A DNA stretch of 49,503 bases, taken from assembly GCA_009377835.1 (NCBI GenBank), contig WHTG01000003.1, positions 1 to 49,503 on the forward strand. The letters run 5' to 3'. Position 1 is the first letter of the stretch. The number at the start of each line of letters is the position of its first letter. The DNA is from Nitriliruptorales bacterium. Its GTDB lineage: Bacteria > Actinomycetota > Nitriliruptoria > Euzebyales > Egibacteraceae. The notes below the pieces were generated by a model that saw only the letters and a program-made list of their open reading frames with translations, did no database searches and was not told the DNA's origin. This document shows positions 8,736-17,925 of this stretch, piece by piece. The translations under genes were made by a program, and so were the position numbers.

Positions 8736-9557
8736 ATGACGACGACGCCGGCTCCACCCGGATCACGTCTGCTGGCGGCTTGGCGCTGGCCGGATGTCTC
8801 ATGGCCGCAAGCGCTGCGCATGTGGCGGCGCAACGCTGTGCTGTTCCGCCGCGGGTGGCGGCTGTTCGTGATCCCCAACTTCTTCGAACCCGTGCTGTAC
8901 CTGTTGTCAATCGGGCTGGGCCTGGGCCTGTACATCGGCCAGCGGATCATGGGTGTCGAGTACGTGGTGTTCATCGCACCTGGCCTTGCGGCGGCATCCG
9001 CGATGAACGGTGCGGTGTTCGAAGTGACCTACAACGTGTACGTCAAGCTGCAGTACTTGCGGCTGTACGACGCGGTGATCACCACGCCCTTGGAGCCGGA
9101 GGATGCGGCGGCCGGCGAGATCGCCTGGGCGGTCACGCGGTCCCTGATGTACGGCGTGGCGTTTGTCATCGTGATGGCCCTGCTCGGATATGTACGGTCG
9201 CCGTGGGCGGTGCTCGCTCCTGTCGGACTCGCGCTCATCGGGCTGGGGTTCGCGTCGCTCGGGATGGTCGTCACCGCGACGATCCCGCGAATGGAGTTGT
9301 ACACGTACTTCTTCACGCTGTTCATCACGCCGATGTTCCTGTTCAGCGGGATCTTCTTTCCCATCGACCGGCTGCCCGAGGCTGCGCAACCGGTGGCGTG
9401 GTTCACCCCGCTGCACCACGGCGTCGAACTGCTTCGTGCGCTGTGCCTCACCGGCGACATCGCCGTCGCCGGGGTACACACCTTGTGGCTGGTGGTGTTC
9501 GCGGCGCTGGTCTTCCCGCCGGCGGTCAACCTGTTCCGGCGCCGCCTGATCGTCTGA
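8736..9557 (+). CDS. ABC-2 type transporter permease (NodJ/DrrB-like)
   Basis: 273-aa integral membrane partner of the preceding ATPase. After a cytoplasmic N-terminus, about six hydrophobic segments can be read, including the conserved region FITPMFLFSGIFFPIDRLP typical of ABC-2 permeases. An AGGGGGA Shine-Dalgarno lies a few bases before ATG 8736, and the gap to the ATPase is 12 nt. The gene ends the long plus-strand run; hairpins and a repeat follow. Confidence 0.9.
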   Translation: MTTTPAPPGSRLLAAWRWPDVSWPQALRMWRRNAVLFRRGWRLFVIPNFFEPVLYLLSIGLGLGLYIGQRIMGVEYVVFIAPGLAAASAMNGAVFEVTYNVYVKLQYLRLYDAVITTPLEPEDAAAGEIAWAVTRSLMYGVAFVIVMALLGYVRSPWAVLAPVGLALIGLGFASLGMVVTATIPRMELYTYFFTLFITPMFLFSGIFFPIDRLPEAAQPVAWFTPLHHGVELLRALCLTGDIAVAGVHTLWLVVFAALVFPPAVNLFRRRLIV

Positions 9558-9577
9558 CTTCCCGGGTCGCGGGGGCT

Positions 9578-9619
9578 GGTTGATATCCGGCGGGACTATC
9601 GCGCCGCTTGTCAACCACC
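9578..9619. repeat. 42-bp intergenic inverted-repeat element, copy A
   Basis: The left arm begins GGTTGATATCC and the right arm ends TTGTCAACCACC; the two pair (TGGTTGA with TCAACCA). A second element at 38405-38446 has the same length and the same arms around a different middle. The right edge touches the stop codon of the truncated mazG remnant (9620-9706). Both copies lie where genes converge. I do not recognise the family; REP/MITE-like is the nearest description. Confidence 0.65.
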
Positions 9620-9706
9620 TTAAGCGAACGTCCGGGGTAGTCCCCGTTCCCGGTCCCGTTCGCCGTACAGGGTGCGCATCTGCGTCTGAAACTGCCCGAT
9701 GTCCAT
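9620..9706 (-). pseudogene. Truncated start of a MazG-like nucleotide pyrophosphohydrolase gene
   Basis: On the minus strand ATG 9706 opens 28 codons, MDIGQFQTQMRTLYGERD and on to LPRTFA, then TAA. This matches the start of small MazG-type pyrophosphohydrolases, which continue with a WLVEEVGEL helix carrying the metal-binding glutamates. That whole catalytic part is missing. The frame stops exactly at the right arm of the 42-bp repeat (9578-9619), so the gene was probably truncated there. It has no catalytic residues and cannot be an active enzyme. Confidence 0.55.
9624..9663 (+). terminator. Nested hairpin downstream of the ABC permease
   Basis: The outer arms GCGAACG (9624-9630) and CGTTCGC (9657-9663) enclose an inner GGGG-tagt-CCCC stem. 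There is no T-tract, so termination is uncertain, and the sequence overlaps the mazG remnant. Confidence 0.25.
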
Positions 9707-9723
9707 CACGTCACCCCACAACG

Positions 9724-9753
9724 ATGAACGCCCGCCGCTCGGCGGGCGTTCAT
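9724..9753 (-). terminator. Strong hairpin terminator after tRNA-Pro
   Basis: A perfect 13-bp stem, ATGAACGCCCGCC and GGCGGGCGTTCAT, with a 4-nt loop, lies 17 nt beyond the 3' end of the minus-strand tRNA. It is the most stable hairpin in this gap. The T-tract on the minus strand is short. Confidence 0.7.
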
Positions 9754-9769
9754 CCTTCCCATGCGTGAG

Positions 9770-9844
9770 TCGGGATGCCGGGATTCGAACCCGGGACCTC
9801 CACGTCCCGAACGTGGCGCGCTAACCAAGCTGCGCTACATCCCG
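9770..9844 (-). tRNA. tRNA-Pro (anticodon CGG)
   Basis: 75 nt on the minus strand. The acceptor stem is CGGGATG/CATCCCG with discriminator A. The D-arm is GCGC/GCGC with AGCTTGGTTA. The anticodon stem CCACG/CGTGG holds the loop TTCGGGA, giving anticodon CGG for codon CCG. The T-arm is CCGGG-TTCGAAT-CCCGG. CCA is not encoded. All stems are fully paired. Confidence 0.97.
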
Positions 9845-9893
9845 ATGCGACGGGTGCAAGGGTAGCCGCCGCTCCACGCCGATGCCTAATGGA

Positions 9894-10808
9894 TCAAGCT
9901 CCTGCGGACGCCTCGGGAGCGGCGACAAAGTCGAGGATCGTCGCCTCGGGGCGGCAGGAGAACCGGACAGGGGCGAAGCGTGAGTGCCCCAATCCGGCCG
10001 ACACATGCAACCACGCGCCGCCGTAGCGTGACAATCCGCGGGACTGTCGCAGTGGCAGGTCGGTGTTGTTCACCAGGGCGCCGGCGAACGGCACTCGCAG
10101 CTGGCCGCCATGGGTGTGGCCGGTCATCACCAGCTGCGCACCGTGCCCTGTGAGTGCGTCCAGCGCCCGGCGGTAGGGAGCGTGGACCAGCCCCAGCCGC
10201 AGAGCGACCTCCTGCGACGGCGGGTCGGGCGGCAGTTCCCCCGGCCGGTCGAGATCGACGTGCGGATCGCCCAGACCCAAGACGTCGATCAGCCCCGCAG
10301 GTGTCTTGACCGTCTGCCGAGCGTTGTCCATGACCTCATACCCGGCGGCAGCCAACCCGTCGACCAGTCGCCGGGTATCGAGGCGCCGGCCGTAGCGTCG
10401 ACGCTCCGGCGCGAACAGGTACTCCGCGGGGTTCCTCGCCGTCGCGCCCCAGTAGTCGTGTGCACCCAGAACGGCCAGTGCGACACGATCCCGGGCCACC
10501 TCAGCCAGCGCCTCGACCACTTCCGGAATGCCCTCGTCGCTCTCGATCAGGTCGCCGGTGACGATGACGACATCGGGTCCGGAATCCACACACGACCTGA
10601 CGAACGCCAACCGATGGCCGTGTCCCGGCAACTGGTGGAGATCGGACAGGTGCAACACTCGCAGTGGCTGCGTAGCCGCCGCGGAGAGGACAGGAACTGT
10701 CGCGTGGCGCAGGACGTACCAACGGCGCTCGACGATCGTGCCCCAAAGGAGCGCGGCGGCGCCTGCCACCACGGCGCCCGCCAACAGGCGATTTGCAGAC
10801 TGCGTCAC
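9894..10808 (-). CDS. Membrane-anchored calcineurin-like metallophosphoesterase
   Basis: 304 aa. A short N-terminal transmembrane segment (residues 8-25) precedes a binuclear metallophosphoesterase domain. Metal motifs are LHLSDLH, GDLIE, GAHD and GHTHGGQ. The usual GNHD reads GAHD here; the NPAEYL segment after it matches the actinobacterial relatives found next to PonA2. GTG 10808 overlaps the PBP stop by 4 bp (GTGA), so it is translationally coupled to the cell-wall synthase upstream. That context suggests a role at the envelope, but the substrate is unknown. Confidence 0.88.
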   Translation of the reverse strand: MTQSANRLLAGAVVAGAAALLWGTIVERRWYVLRHATVPVLSAAATQPLRVLHLSDLHQLPGHGHRLAFVRSCVDSGPDVVIVTGDLIESDEGIPEVVEALAEVARDRVALAVLGAHDYWGATARNPAEYLFAPERRRYGRRLDTRRLVDGLAAAGYEVMDNARQTVKTPAGLIDVLGLGDPHVDLDRPGELPPDPPSQEVALRLGLVHAPYRRALDALTGHGAQLVMTGHTHGGQLRVPFAGALVNNTDLPLRQSRGLSRYGGAWLHVSAGLGHSRFAPVRFSCRPEATILDFVAAPEASAGA

Positions 10809-13300
10809 GGTTTCTTGCCCTTCGACTTGTCCTTCGTCCCGGAACCGGGCTTGTCTGCGGGTTGCGGTTCCGGCTCGGGTTCCTCCGGCGCCTTCGGGCG
10901 CGGCGCCCCAAAGCCGACCACGATGTCGCCGACCTGGTCGAGGGGTGTACCCGGCCTCGGGGTCTGCGAGACAACACGTCCGTAGTTGTCCGGGCGCTTC
11001 ACGCCCACTTCGATCGAACGCCCAACAAGACCCAACGCACCGAGGGCGTTGCTCGCCTGCTGCTCCGTCATCCCGATCAGGTCCGGCATTGGCGGCGGGC
11101 CTTGCCCGTCCGACACTCTCAGGACCACAGCCGATCCCACTTCGATGATCGACCCCGCCCGGGGGCGTTGCCGCAGAACGGTGCCCGCCGGCCGGTGCGA
11201 ACGCACTTCGCGCGCCTGCACCTGGAACTCCGCCCGCCGCAGGCTCCTCGTTGCGACACTGAGGGTGCGTCCGAGCACGTCGGGCACTTCCGCCTTGGGC
11301 AGCGGCGGGGGCGTGGGGAACCCGCGCGGGGGAAGGTCCAGCTTCTCGACGGCCGCACGCATGAACCTGGACCAGATCATGGTGGGCAGGCAGCCGCCGG
11401 TGACCCGTCCGCCTGGGCAACGCCCGTCGTACAGGGTCTTCGTCCGCGCGGGATGCCCGACCCACGACGACACCGACAGCTGCGGCACGAAGCCGACGAA
11501 CCACGCGTTGCCGTAGTTGTCCGTGGTCCCCGTCTTGCCGGCCGCGGGACGCCCGATCTGCCCGTTGGTCGTCGCCGTGCCCGCCTCGATCGGGCCCCGT
11601 AGCAGGTGTGTCGCAGTGTCGGCGACTCCGCGTGCCACAGCCTGGGTGCAGGTGGGGGAATTGCGCAGCAACGCGCGCCCGTGGCGGTCGATCACCTCAG
11701 TGATCGCGTACGGCTCGCAGTGACTCCCACGGTTCGCCAACGTCCCGTAGGCCGACGCCATGTCCAGACCGTAGACCTCGGATGTGCCCAGAACGGTGGA
11801 GCAGAAGGGCGCCAGGTCCGACGTGATGCCCATGCGGTGCGCCGTCTCGACGAGACGGCGCGGCCCGGTCTTGTCCTCCAGGTGCGCGAAGTAGGTGTTG
11901 GAGGACTTCGACAAGGCCTGCTGCATGTCGAGAACGCCCAAGCTTGCGTCCGCGTAGTTGCCGGGTGTGTAGTCGGGCGGGTTGCACTCGGTCTGCCGGA
12001 ACTTGTACTCCGATTTCGCGTTGAACGTGTAGGCAGTCGTGATGCCGTTCTCCAGCGCGGTGACCAGCTGGAACACCTTGAAGGCGGAACCGGGCTGCCG
12101 GCCGGACGGGGACCCCAGCCCACGAACCGCCGGGGTCACCTGCGACTCGTTCTTGTCCTTCCCGAACCTCTTCGGCCCGACGCCCATGGCCAGGATCTCG
12201 CCGGTGCGGGGGTCGACCGCGGTGAGAGCCGCCTGTGGGCCGTCGACATCCGGGAGGACAGACGCGATCGCCTTGCGTGCCTGGCGTTCCAGAGGGGGAT
12301 GCACGGTGGTGCGGATCGTCAGGCCCCCCCGCAGCAACGCCTCCGCGCGCGCCTGCCTCGTCGGCCCCAGGGCGGGGTGTTGCTTGAGCAGTTCTGTGAC
12401 GTACGTTACGAAGAACGACTCGCCCTTGGGCGCCGCCTTCGCAAGCCTCAACCGCAGGCCGGCGCGCTGCAGCTTCTCGGCCCGCACGGGAGTCAGGTAC
12501 CCGTGCTCCGCCATCTGCGACAACACGATGTTGCGACGGCCCCTCGCGTCCTCCGGGCGGTCGATCGGATCATTGATCTCGGGGGCCCGGATCATCCCCG
12601 CGAGCAGCGCGGCCTGCACCACGGTCAGGTCGCCGACGGGCTTGTCGAAGTAGTACTCCGCCGCCGTCCCGATGCCGTAGACACCATGACCGAAGTACGC
12701 GAGGTTCAGATACTCCTGCAGGATCTCGGCCTTCGTCAGCCGCCGTTCCAGCTCGGTGGCGAAGTGCGCTTCCCGCAGCTTGCGCTGGTACGTGAGGGAC
12801 GTGTCCTTGGTGACCACGTGCTTGACCAGCTGCTGGGTGATCGTCGACGCTCCGGACGTGATCTCGCCGGCCTGGTAATTGCCGACGTAGGCCCGTGCGA
12901 TCGCGCGCCAGTTCACCCCCCGGTGGTCCCAGAAGTCTGCGTCCTCGGTCGCGATCACAGCGTCCTGGACACGCTTCGGCACCTCGTCGAGCGGTACGAG
13001 TTTGCGGTTCTCGACGTCATGCAGCACCGCGAGCACCCTGCCGTTTCGGGCCAGCACGACGCTGCGTTCCGGCCGCTCGCCGATGCTGTCGGGCAGCGGC
13101 TCAAATCTCAGAAGGTCGCGCCCCACGGTGTTCACGGCCGCCGACGCGACGCCGATGGCCGGTGCCGCGCTGGCCGCGATGAGCAGGCCGCCTCCGGCGA
13201 TGGCGACGACGAAGCCGACGATGTGCACGACGACGCTGCCCCACAGCTGGGGGCGCCCAAGGCGGTCCGCCACGGCGTCGAGGCGGGTGGTTGTCGACAT
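10805..13300 (-). CDS. Class A penicillin-binding protein with two PASTA domains (PonA2-like)
   Basis: Bifunctional peptidoglycan synthase, 831 aa. One transmembrane helix lies near residues 22-45. The GT51 glycosyltransferase domain has EDADFWDHRG (near 120-128), GASTITQQLVK and the RKLREA segment. The transpeptidase motifs are SAFK (near 403-406), SSN (near 466) and KTG (near 588). Two PASTA repeats start near 673 and 738, followed by a Lys/Pro-rich tail. AGGAGG lies just upstream of ATG 13300. The order ArsA-ArsA-PBP-phosphoesterase matches Rv3679, Rv3680, ponA2 and Rv3683 of M. tuberculosis, except that whiB is not between them. Confidence 0.94.
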   Translation of the reverse strand: MSTTTRLDAVADRLGRPQLWGSVVVHIVGFVVAIAGGGLLIAASAAPAIGVASAAVNTVGRDLLRFEPLPDSIGERPERSVVLARNGRVLAVLHDVENRKLVPLDEVPKRVQDAVIATEDADFWDHRGVNWRAIARAYVGNYQAGEITSGASTITQQLVKHVVTKDTSLTYQRKLREAHFATELERRLTKAEILQEYLNLAYFGHGVYGIGTAAEYYFDKPVGDLTVVQAALLAGMIRAPEINDPIDRPEDARGRRNIVLSQMAEHGYLTPVRAEKLQRAGLRLRLAKAAPKGESFFVTYVTELLKQHPALGPTRQARAEALLRGGLTIRTTVHPPLERQARKAIASVLPDVDGPQAALTAVDPRTGEILAMGVGPKRFGKDKNESQVTPAVRGLGSPSGRQPGSAFKVFQLVTALENGITTAYTFNAKSEYKFRQTECNPPDYTPGNYADASLGVLDMQQALSKSSNTYFAHLEDKTGPRRLVETAHRMGITSDLAPFCSTVLGTSEVYGLDMASAYGTLANRGSHCEPYAITEVIDRHGRALLRNSPTCTQAVARGVADTATHLLRGPIEAGTATTNGQIGRPAAGKTGTTDNYGNAWFVGFVPQLSVSSWVGHPARTKTLYDGRCPGGRVTGGCLPTMIWSRFMRAAVEKLDLPPRGFPTPPPLPKAEVPDVLGRTLSVATRSLRRAEFQVQAREVRSHRPAGTVLRQRPRAGSIIEVGSAVVLRVSDGQGPPPMPDLIGMTEQQASNALGALGLVGRSIEVGVKRPDNYGRVVSQTPRPGTPLDQVGDIVVGFGAPRPKAPEEPEPEPQPADKPGSGTKDKSKGKKP

Positions 13301-13361
13301 GGTCCTCCTGGCCGCACCCCAGGGTAGTCCGCCAGCCCACTGCGGCATCGTCCGGGCGACG

Positions 13362-14507
13362 TCAAGCGCCGAGCAGCACCTCACAGATCGCAGTCAGATC
13401 GTCGAGGTCGTGCACGTCCGAATCCATCAACGGCACCTCGACCAGCGCCCTGGGGTCGATGCCGTGCAGGGCTGCGGCGATGTTCTTCCGTTCCCGCTTC
13501 GTGACCCCGAGGCGGTCGGCGTGGAGGTCCAGCAGTGCTGCCACGGCGTTCTCGTCCGCTGAGCCACCCAGCAGCGCACCGGCCGCCTGCCGCGCCTGCT
13601 TCGCGGGAAGTCCGTCGAGTCCGTCGGGTGGGGGCGGCGTGACACGGTTGACCACCAGCCCGGCGGTCGGCATACCGTCCTGGGCCAGCCGCTGCAGGAA
13701 GTAGCGCGCCTCACGCAGCGCGGGCACCTCGGGCGTGGCGACCACGACGAAGGCGGAGGTGGGGCTCTGCAGCAGCCGGTACACCTGCTGGGCGCGCTGC
13801 TTGAACTCGTCGTACATGCCCTCGAACGACTGGAAGAACTCGGCGAGGTCGCTGAGCACGGCCTGGCCGGTCAGGCGCGACGCGGTCTTCATGAACAGCC
13901 CCGCCCCGAAGCCCGCGGCGCGGGTCGCGATCCTGCCTGCGGCGAGGCCCGGCGCCAGGAACATCCGCAGGAAACGCCCTTCGAGGAAGTCCGTCAGCCT
14001 CTTCGGCGCATCCAGTAAGTCCAGCGCGTTTCGCGTCGGCGGTGTGTCGATGACGATGCAGTCGTAGCGCCCGGTGTTGTGCAGGTCGTACAGCTTTTCG
14101 GTCGCCATGTACTCCTGAGTTCCCGCCAGAGAGCTTGAAAGCTGCTGGTAGAACCGGTTCGCCTTGATCCGCGCCGCCCGCCGCGGATCGCTCGCATGGC
14201 GATCGATCACCTCGTCGAAGGTGCCCTTCATGTCGAGCATCATGGCATCGAGGTTCTCGACTCCTTTCACCGCGCGGGGAGTGTTGTCCAGGGACGTCAG
14301 TCCCAGCGACTGCGCCAGCCGCTTCGCAGGATCGATCGTCAGGACGATCGTGCGGCGCCCCGCACGGGCGGCGCCGAGGGCGATCGCCGCGGCACTGGTC
14401 GTCTTCCCGACTCCGCCCGATCCCGTGCACACGATGACATGACGCTGCTCGACAACGTCCGCGAGCCGGCGTTGGCGCGCGCCGGCCAGCCCGTCGCGCG
14501 GCGTCAC
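13362..14507 (-). CDS. ArsA-family ATPase, second subunit
   Basis: 381-aa ATPase of the ArsA/GET3 (deviant Walker A) class. The P-loop is GSGGVGKTT near residues 30-38, with IDPAKR as the A-loop/switch I segment and IDTPPTRNALDLLDAP as switch II. GTG 14507 overlaps the stop of its partner by 4 bp (GTGA). Relatives in M. tuberculosis (Rv3680) are annotated as anion-transporting ATPases, but there is no ArsB-like channel here. The pair probably acts in some envelope or membrane-protein process near the PBP; that role is inference. Confidence 0.9.
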   Translation of the reverse strand: MTPRDGLAGARQRRLADVVEQRHVIVCTGSGGVGKTTSAAAIALGAARAGRRTIVLTIDPAKRLAQSLGLTSLDNTPRAVKGVENLDAMMLDMKGTFDEVIDRHASDPRRAARIKANRFYQQLSSSLAGTQEYMATEKLYDLHNTGRYDCIVIDTPPTRNALDLLDAPKRLTDFLEGRFLRMFLAPGLAAGRIATRAAGFGAGLFMKTASRLTGQAVLSDLAEFFQSFEGMYDEFKQRAQQVYRLLQSPTSAFVVVATPEVPALREARYFLQRLAQDGMPTAGLVVNRVTPPPPDGLDGLPAKQARQAAGALLGGSADENAVAALLDLHADRLGVTKRERKNIAAALHGIDPRALVEVPLMDSDVHDLDDLTAICEVLLGA

Positions 14508-15472
14508 AGCGATTCCTCGACGACCTCGGCCAGATGCGCCAGCTCGTCAGCACCGAAGTGCTCGTCCCACAGGTACGGCAGCTCCAGCAGCGGCAGTCGC
14601 AGGCGGCGCGACAGGATCCCGCGCATCCGTTCCTGCAGTTCGAGGCGGTGCAGGTGCAGGGTGCCGATGCGCAGCAGGGCTTCTGCTCCCTGGTCCGTCA
14701 GCTCCACGTCAGCCTTCGCGACGACCCGCTGCGTCGCGGCGACGTCCAGCCCCTCGAAGGCCTTCCGGGTCGTGTCGTCGAAGCGCGGACTGAGCACACG
14801 GTTCACGACCACGGGGCCCAGCGTGACGCCCACTTCGTCGAGCGCACGCGCACTGTCGATCGTCTCTTGCACCGGCATCTCCTCCAGCAGGGTCACCAGG
14901 TGCACATTGGTGCGCTGCGGGTCGAGGAGCATGTCGATCACGCTCTGCGCCTGGTCGCGAATCGGGCCGATGTTCACCAATTCCGTCGTCGCATCCGGCG
15001 CGCGCAGGAAGTTGACGATGCGCCCAGTCGGTGGTGCGTCGAGCACGATCAGGTCGTAGTGGAACCGTCCATCCGGGTCTCGTCGGCGTTCGACCTCCTT
15101 CACCTTGCCGATGAGCAGCACGTCCTTGATGCCGGGGGCGGCCGTGGTCGCGAACTCCACGGCGGAGGAATTGGTCACGATGCGCGAAAGCCGGCGGGCG
15201 CCGTAGAACATCTCCAGATACTCCCGCAGCGATGCGTCCGCATCGACCGACAGACCCCACAGACCGGGCCGGAATTCCCGCTCGCTGAAGTCCCAGGTCT
15301 GCGTCGAGAACAACCGGGAGAAGGTCTGGCGGCCTTCTACTTCCACCAGGCAGGTGCGCCTGCCTGTGCCCGCGGCCGCCAGGGCGAGTGACGCGGCGAC
15401 GGTGGACTTCCCGACCCCGCCTTTGCCCGTGACGATGATCAGGCGCGGATCGAGCAGGTTCTCAAGCTCCAA
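14504..15472 (-). CDS. ArsA-family ATPase, first subunit
   Basis: 322 aa. The deviant Walker A GKGGVGKST lies near residues 16-24 and the switch II segment LDAPPTGRIVNFL near 150. It resembles Rv3679, the partner of Rv3680. The start is a TTG at 15472, for which there is no in-frame ATG or GTG upstream. The start lies inside a 13-bp tandem repeat, so a second TTG copy exists 14 bp upstream but out of frame. The gene heads the ArsA1-ArsA2-PBP-phosphoesterase set and diverges from nfeD. Confidence 0.88.
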   Translation of the reverse strand: MELENLLDPRLIIVTGKGGVGKSTVAASLALAAAGTGRRTCLVEVEGRQTFSRLFSTQTWDFSEREFRPGLWGLSVDADASLREYLEMFYGARRLSRIVTNSSAVEFATTAAPGIKDVLLIGKVKEVERRRDPDGRFHYDLIVLDAPPTGRIVNFLRAPDATTELVNIGPIRDQAQSVIDMLLDPQRTNVHLVTLLEEMPVQETIDSARALDEVGVTLGPVVVNRVLSPRFDDTTRKAFEGLDVAATQRVVAKADVELTDQGAEALLRIGTLHLHRLELQERMRGILSRRLRLPLLELPYLWDEHFGADELAHLAEVVEESL

Positions 15473-15492
15473 TGCGGCGGCTCCAATGCGGC
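15466..15492. repeat. 13-bp tandem duplication over the arsA1 start codon
   Basis: GCTCCAATGCGGC occurs at 15466-15478 and 15480-15492, one base apart (period 14). On the minus strand each copy carries TTGGAGC, so the start codon region of arsA1 is duplicated. Bases 15493-15548, between the divergent genes, show no other clear element. Confidence 0.7.
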
Positions 15493-15548
15493 TTCTTCCG
15501 GCTGTCGTGGTGAGGGCTGTACCCAGAAGGCGTGCCGGATGCCCACGC

Positions 15549-15554
15549 TAGATT
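15549..15554 (+). promoter_or_regulatory. Leaderless-type -10 element of nfeD
   Basis: TAGATT ends 7 nt before ATG 15562. No Shine-Dalgarno is present, so the transcript probably starts at the ATG. Confidence 0.55.
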
Positions 15555-15561
15555 GAACGCC

Positions 15562-17025
15562 ATGATCCCCGCTTCCAGTTCGCGGCGTCATCGGGTGGTG
15601 CGCCGCCTTGGCGCCGTCCTGCTCGTGTGCGGGTTGTTCGTCGCCCTGGCCGCAGTCGCAGCCCCCGCGCAACCGGCCGGTGAGCTTGTCGACGTGGTCG
15701 AGGTCGAGGGCATCATCGACCAGACCATCTCGGACTACCTGGTCGAACGTATCGAGCACGCGGAGGCCGACGGCGCAGAAGCGGTCGTCGTAAGTCTGGA
15801 CACGCCGGGCGGGCTCGGCGTCTCGATGGACCGCATCGTCGACGCGATCACCACCAGTAGTGTGCCGGTGGCGGTATGGGTCGGCCCGTCGGGTGCCCGG
15901 GCCGCCAGCGCGGGCATGTACATCGCGTATGCCTCGCACGTCCTGGCTATGGCTCCCGCAACGACGATGGGGGCCGCCGCACCCGTCGATCTGGGCGGCG
16001 GGGACCTTGACGCCGAGGTGCGAAACACGGCGGAAGGGCAGCTGCTCGCGCTCGCCGAGATGCACGGCCGGGACGTCGACTTCGCGCGCCGCGCCGTGCG
16101 CGACGGCGCCGTTGTCGCCATCGGCGAGGTGGACAGCCTGCCTGCGGACGCCCGGCTGCCGGCGGGAATCGAACCGGGGGACGTAACGATCGTCTCCAGC
16201 GGGGATCTTGGGTCAATGCCGGTCGCAGACCTCGTCGCCGAGAGTCTCCCGGACCTGTTGACCGCGCTCGACGGCCGTGACGTCCGGCTCATGGCTGCCG
16301 ACGGCACGCCCACCACGGCGACCATCGCCATCGACCAGGCGAGCGCGAACGTGCGCTTCAACAACCTGGGATTGGTACGGCGCGTGCTACATACGGTGGC
16401 CAGCCCGACGCTGGCCTATCTGCTGCTGATCGCGGGCGCCCTGGCGCTGCTGTTCGAGATCTTCCAGCCCGGGTTCGGCGTGTCGGGAGTCACCGGGATC
16501 GTGCTGATCGGGCTCGCCCTGTACGGCGTCTCGGTGCTGCCGGTGAACTGGTTGGCGCTCGGGCTGATCGTCCTCGGGTTGGTGCTCCTTGCGGCGGATC
16601 TGGCGATCGCGGGGCTGGGGCCGCTGACCGGCGGCGGAACGATCGCGCTGACCGTCGGCTCGTTCCTGCTGTTCAGCGGGTCGCACGCGTTACGCCTGCC
16701 GCCATGGCTCATCGGCGCGGTCGTGCTGTTCAACCTGTTCTTCTTCGTTGTCATCATGACAACGGTTCTGCGCGCGCAGGGCACGCAGCCGATGTTGGGG
16801 GCGGAGGGATTGGAGGGCACCGTCGGTGTCGTCCGGTCGGTCCTGAACCCCGAGGGGCGCATTTTCGTCAACGGCGCGCTATGGCGTGGGCGCGTCCCCG
16901 AAGACGCCGGCAGGGTGAAGGCTGGCACGAGGGTCCGGGTTCTCGGCGTGGACGAGCACATGACGCTTCAGGTCGAGATCGTCGGCACCGACGAGGACGC
17001 GGACGACCAGGCGCCGGTCGGCTAG
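15562..17025 (+). CDS. nfeD: NfeD family membrane protein with ClpP-like serine protease domain
   Basis: 487 aa. A signal/anchor segment (residues 14-34) precedes a ClpP-fold domain (40-240) with the DTPGG oxyanion loop and the serine in ASAG (Ser116). About four to five transmembrane helices (290-410) follow, then a C-terminal OB-fold (430-480). In the Pyrococcus homologue PH1510 the nucleophile is helped by a Lys in a K-x-x-N segment. The matching segment here reads E152-V-R-N, so the Lys appears lost. The gene is followed after 35 nt by a slipin, the classic NfeD/stomatin pair, in which the protease acts on the membrane-bound slipin. Confidence 0.9.
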   Translation: MIPASSSRRHRVVRRLGAVLLVCGLFVALAAVAAPAQPAGELVDVVEVEGIIDQTISDYLVERIEHAEADGAEAVVVSLDTPGGLGVSMDRIVDAITTSSVPVAVWVGPSGARAASAGMYIAYASHVLAMAPATTMGAAAPVDLGGGDLDAEVRNTAEGQLLALAEMHGRDVDFARRAVRDGAVVAIGEVDSLPADARLPAGIEPGDVTIVSSGDLGSMPVADLVAESLPDLLTALDGRDVRLMAADGTPTTATIAIDQASANVRFNNLGLVRRVLHTVASPTLAYLLLIAGALALLFEIFQPGFGVSGVTGIVLIGLALYGVSVLPVNWLALGLIVLGLVLLAADLAIAGLGPLTGGGTIALTVGSFLLFSGSHALRLPPWLIGAVVLFNLFFFVVIMTTVLRAQGTQPMLGAEGLEGTVGVVRSVLNPEGRIFVNGALWRGRVPEDAGRVKAGTRVRVLGVDEHMTLQVEIVGTDEDADDQAPVG

Positions 17026-17060
17026 GCTCGCCGCAGGTCGGGTGCCTCAAGGAGGCTGCA

Positions 17061-17828
17061 GTGGAACTGTTCTTCCTGGTGTTGCTTGCACTGTTGCTGG
17101 TGCTGCTCGTCTCAGCGGTACGCATCGTGCAGGAGTACGAACGCGGCGTCATTTTCCGCCTCGGGCGTGTCATCGCAGGGGCGAAGGGTCCCGGGTTGTT
17201 CTTCATCATCCCGTTCATCGACCGGATGGTGAAGGTCAATCTGCAAACCGTGACGATGAACGTGCCGGCGCAGGACGTCATCACGCGTGACAACGTGACG
17301 GTCCGCGTCGACGCCGTCGTCTATTTCAATGTCTACGAACCGGTCAAGGCGACCGTGGCCATTCAGAACTATCTGTTCGGCACATCGCAGGTGGCGCAGA
17401 CGACGTTGCGCAGTGTCTGCGGGACAGCGGAGCTGGACGAGTTGCTCAGCGAGCGCGAGCGCCTCAATTCCCAGATGCAGTCCATCGTCGACGAGTTGAC
17501 CGAGCCGTGGGGTGTCAAGGTCACGCTGGTCGAAATCAAAGACGTCGCGCTGCCGACGGAGATTCAGCGCGCCATGGGGCGGCAGGCAGAGGCAGAACGC
17601 GATCGGCGGGCCAAGATCATCAATGCCGAGGGCGAGTTCCAGGCCGCCGAGAAGCTGGCGGAGGCGGCCGCCGTCATCGCACGGCACCCGATCGCCTACC
17701 AGTTGCGGATGCTGCAGACGGTGACCGAAGTGGCGGCAGAGAAGAATTCCACCCTTGTGCTTCCGATCCCAATCGAACTGCTCGGCCCCTTCCGCAGCGC
17801 GTTCGGGGATGCGGCCGAGCAGCCGTAG
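17061..17828 (+). CDS. Slipin (stomatin-like SPFH/band 7 protein)
   Basis: 255-aa membrane-associated scaffold protein. One hydrophobic segment at residues 2-22 is followed by the SPFH domain, starting with the conserved [12 protein letters not shown] and containing the [13 protein letters not shown] region. A helical coiled-coil stretch (about 185-225) rich in Ala/Glu comes next. AAGGAGG lies 5 nt before GTG 17061. It forms an operon with nfeD. Slipins of this type oligomerise in membrane microdomains. Confidence 0.93.
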   Translation: MELFFLVLLALLLVLLVSAVRIVQEYERGVIFRLGRVIAGAKGPGLFFIIPFIDRMVKVNLQTVTMNVPAQDVITRDNVTVRVDAVVYFNVYEPVKATVAIQNYLFGTSQVAQTTLRSVCGTAELDELLSERERLNSQMQSIVDELTEPWGVKVTLVEIKDVALPTEIQRAMGRQAEAERDRRAKIINAEGEFQAAEKLAEAAAVIARHPIAYQLRMLQTVTEVAAEKNSTLVLPIPIELLGPFRSAFGDAAEQP

Positions 17829-17881
17829 GGCGCCGTGCCGGTGCGGGCGAAAAGGGGCTATACACCGGCGGCGAACGGTCG

Positions 17882-17887
17882 TACCCT
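17882..17887 (+). promoter_or_regulatory. Possible -10 element of whiB
   Basis: TACCCT lies 38 nt before the whiB ATG in the 97-bp gap after the slipin gene. It fits TANNNT, but no -35 match stands out. Confidence 0.25.
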
Positions 17888-17925
17888 CGCGCGTGCACCG
17901 ATTCAGCATTCCATGTGGGGCACGA

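Noticed and set aside
11606-13327. Long open frame antisense to the class A PBP
   Set aside because: The PBP has every catalytic motif and a ribosome-binding site; the antisense frame has none.
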